From Cellvibrio sp. (GTDB lineage: Bacteria; Pseudomonadota; Gammaproteobacteria; Pseudomonadales; Cellvibrionaceae): DNA of 23,329 nt. This document shows positions 21,509 to 23,329 of this stretch, in pieces (position 1 is the stretch's first letter; each line of letters begins with the position of its first letter). A model generated the notes under the pieces. It saw only the letters and a list, made by a program, of their open reading frames with translations, had not been told where the DNA came from and ran no database searches. Both the position numbers and the translations under genes were made by a program. The stretch covers positions 1 to 23,329 of the forward strand of contig JAJQJO010000010.1 of the NCBI GenBank assembly GCA_021323495.1. The letters run 5' to 3'.

Positions 21509-23137
21509 TCAATCGCCCATTTTCCAACCGGAAGTGATCGGATAGCGGCGATCGCGCCCAAAGCCACGCTGGCTGATGCGTACCCCGATCGGTGCTTGCC
21601 GACGCTTATATTCATTTACGTCCACAAGGCGGACCACGCGCTCAACCTGCTCGCGGTCAAAGCCCTCATTAATAATCGCCTCAGCGCTGTAATCCTGCTC
21701 TACGTAAAGCTCCAGGATGCGGTCGAGAATGTCATAAGGCGGCAAACTGTCTTCGTCTTTCTGGTCAGGAGCAAGCTCGGCGGAGGGCGGACGGGTGATC
21801 ACTGATTCCGGAATCACTTCACCGAGGGTATTGCGGTAGCGCGACAGGGCGAACACCAAGGTTTTGGGCACATCTTTGAGCGCATCAAAACCGCCGGCCA
21901 TATCGCCATAGAGCGTGGAATAACCCACGGCCATTTCGCTTTTATTACCGGTAGTAAGCACCAGATAACCTTTTTTGTTGGATATCGCCATCAACAAAAC
22001 CCCGCGGCAGCGCGCCTGCAGGTTTTCCTCGGTGGTGTCACGCCTGGTGCCAGCAAACTCTTCGCTGAGCGCCCCCATAAAGGCTTCGTACATAGGCTCG
22101 ATGCCGATTGAGCTGTAGCGCACTCCCAAACGCGCCGCTTCATCGGCCGCGTCGTTCTTGCTCAGGTCAGAGGTGTAACGGAAAGGCATCATCACCGCCT
22201 CGACACGCTCGGCACCCAGCGCATCTACCGCTATTGCCAGGGTTAACGCTGAATCGATTCCACCGGACAATCCCAGAACTACACCTTTAAAGCGGTTTTT
22301 ATTGACGTAATCGCGCATCCCCACGACCAGCGCTTGATACACGGCAGCGGTGTTGTCAAGGATGGGTTCCAGCGACTGGTCGGGCACGCTGATCTGCTGT
22401 TGGTCCCAACCCAGAGTGACAGCGAATTGCCCTTCGCTAAAAGCTGAGGCGCGGAACCGGGTTTGACCGCCTTTATCAACAACGACTGAACCGCCATCAA
22501 AGACCAACTCGTCCTGACCGCCAACCAGATTGGTATAAATGACCGGCATCTGGCCTTCTTGTGCACGCTGACCTATCACTGCCTCACGCTCGTGCTGCTT
22601 ACCCTGATGGTATGGGGAGGCATTAAGGTTAAGCATCAAGCGAGCCCCCGCTGCTTTGGCTTGCGCCATTGGTTCGGGATGCCAAATATCCTCGCAGACA
22701 CTCAATGCCGTGGGAATACCTTTTAAATCGAACACGCAGGGTTTATCACCTTCAGCAAAATAACGTTTTTCGTCAAAGACCTGATAATTCGGCAGGCATT
22801 GCTTGGCATATTCCGCAACCAGTTTCCCTCCGGAAATGACTCCGGCCACGTTATACAGACGCCCATGTTTAACGCGGGGATAACCTATCACCAATGCCAA
22901 CGGTAATTGCGCGGTCTGTAGCTCCTGCAACGCCCGCTCAATACGCAATACCAAGCTAGGCCGCAGCAATAAGTCCTCGGGCGGATAACCGGTCAATGTC
23001 AACTCAGGGAATAGCACTGCGTCCACTTGCCCCTGCGACATAGCCGTTCGTGCTGCGGCAAGCACCTTGGCAGTATTACCGGGAATATCACCCACGAGGG
23101 TATTAAGCTGGGCAAGGATCAAATGTAACTGCGACAT
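21509..23137 (-). CDS. nadE: Glutamine-dependent NAD+ synthetase
   Basis: NadE amidates deamido-NAD+ to NAD+, the last step of NAD synthesis, using ammonia released from glutamine by its own N-terminal amidase. The protein has 542 residues, typical of the two-domain form and about twice the ammonia-only E. coli enzyme. The nitrilase-type glutaminase domain (1-~255) has the catalytic triad Glu45 (FPELTLTGYP), Lys112 (EYAKQCLPNY) and Cys148 (LSVCEDIW). The synthetase domain has the PP-loop GLSGGIDSAL (289-298), GNKSEMAVGYSTLYGDMAGG and the C-terminal KRRQAPIGVRIS. ATG 23137 gives the usual N-terminus MSQLHLILAQLN; a TTG five codons upstream is possible. No clear Shine-Dalgarno sequence is visible. 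It converges on bamD and shares its terminator. Confidence 0.97.
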   Translation of the reverse strand: MSQLHLILAQLNTLVGDIPGNTAKVLAAARTAMSQGQVDAVLFPELTLTGYPPEDLLLRPSLVLRIERALQELQTAQLPLALVIGYPRVKHGRLYNVAGVISGGKLVAEYAKQCLPNYQVFDEKRYFAEGDKPCVFDLKGIPTALSVCEDIWHPEPMAQAKAAGARLMLNLNASPYHQGKQHEREAVIGQRAQEGQMPVIYTNLVGGQDELVFDGGSVVVDKGGQTRFRASAFSEGQFAVTLGWDQQQISVPDQSLEPILDNTAAVYQALVVGMRDYVNKNRFKGVVLGLSGGIDSALTLAIAVDALGAERVEAVMMPFRYTSDLSKNDAADEAARLGVRYSSIGIEPMYEAFMGALSEEFAGTRRDTTEENLQARCRGVLLMAISNKKGYLVLTTGNKSEMAVGYSTLYGDMAGGFDALKDVPKTLVFALSRYRNTLGEVIPESVITRPPSAELAPDQKDEDSLPPYDILDRILELYVEQDYSAEAIINEGFDREQVERVVRLVDVNEYKRRQAPIGVRISQRGFGRDRRYPITSGWKMGD

Positions 23138-23329
23138 AGAATTCAAAGACAAGAAATTGTGGGCAATATTGCTGAAAATAAGTCCAGGATCGAATCAAGG
23201 AAAGCAGCATAAGTAGTGGGAAACTGGCAGAATTGCCCGCATCAGCCTATGCAAGGCTCCCGTCATCAATAAAAGACTAGCTCCAGGCGACTCGAATACA
23301 GGCACGCATTGTCCGCGATATAACCTTTT
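23138..23329. other. Upstream region of nadE to the window edge, no gene seen
   Basis: No coding frame or RNA gene is supported in these 192 bp. The only structure noted is the perfect 10-bp palindrome GCAATATTGC (23163-23172), 26 bp before the nadE start codon, which could be a small regulator site. No convincing nadE promoter was found; TTGATT on the minus strand near 23200 lacks a good -10 at the right distance. Confidence 0.4.

Noticed and set aside
23287..23299. ACTCGAATA resembling a tRNA T-loop near the right edge
   Set aside because: The flanking bases do not form a T-stem, and no acceptor or anticodon arm or CCA end could be found on either strand.
1..23329. Mobile elements, prophage, CRISPR, integron or defence island
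   Set aside because: No transposase, integrase, cas, restriction or toxin-antitoxin genes, no regular spacer array, and gene content is core throughout. The only mobile-type trace is the REPIN-like doublet.

Overview
The window reads as ordinary chromosomal DNA of a gammaproteobacterium, most likely a member of the Cellvibrionaceae (Cellvibrio-like). The basis is protein content and gene order (ubiD-rho-trxA, opgG-opgH, rluD-pgeF-clpB with divergent bamD, nadE) and a base composition that looks close to 50% GC. The genus is an inference; the class is secure. Nineteen coding regions are supported, one of them cut by the left edge. I see no prophage, insertion sequence, integron, CRISPR array or RNA gene.

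Layout. 1-1048 (minus): a truncated lipoprotein and an orphan ParA ATPase. 1313-3201 (plus): srkA, a stress-response protein kinase, and cysE, the first step of cysteine synthesis. 3378-3752 (plus): an unrecognised 124-residue protein behind a repeat-rich leader. 3899-8216 (minus): mscL, a small CPXCG zinc-ribbon-like protein, ubiD (ubiquinone synthesis), rho (transcription termination) and trxA (thioredoxin). 8370-11166 (minus): a hybrid histidine kinase without an HPt domain and an unknown 97-residue protein. 11592-15150 (plus): the opgGH operon for osmoregulated periplasmic glucans. 15239-20368 (minus): clpB behind a clear heat-shock promoter, a SHOCT/DUF4870 membrane protein, pgeF and rluD. 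20530-21432 (plus): bamD, for outer-membrane protein assembly. 21509-23137 (minus): glutamine-dependent nadE.

Many of the genes serve the cell envelope and stress survival: MscL and OpgGH (osmotic), ClpB and TrxA (protein quality and redox), SrkA (oxidative stress), BamD (outer membrane) and PgeF (peptidoglycan fidelity). This looks like clustering of housekeeping genes, not one integrated system.

The most unusual signals are non-coding. The roughly 350-nt rho leader holds four tandem 14-nt repeats, each with a UCA at the same place, plus a C-rich, G-poor segment. A REPIN-like pair of inverted REP elements with a GTAG flank abuts ubiD. A 32-bp interrupted palindrome and a hairpin-rich leader precede opgG. 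An 8-bp inverted repeat overlaps the -35 element of the sigma-32-type clpB promoter. ClpB also carries an Asn/Asp-rich insertion of about 23 residues in its second AAA+ domain. I found no convincing new multi-gene system.
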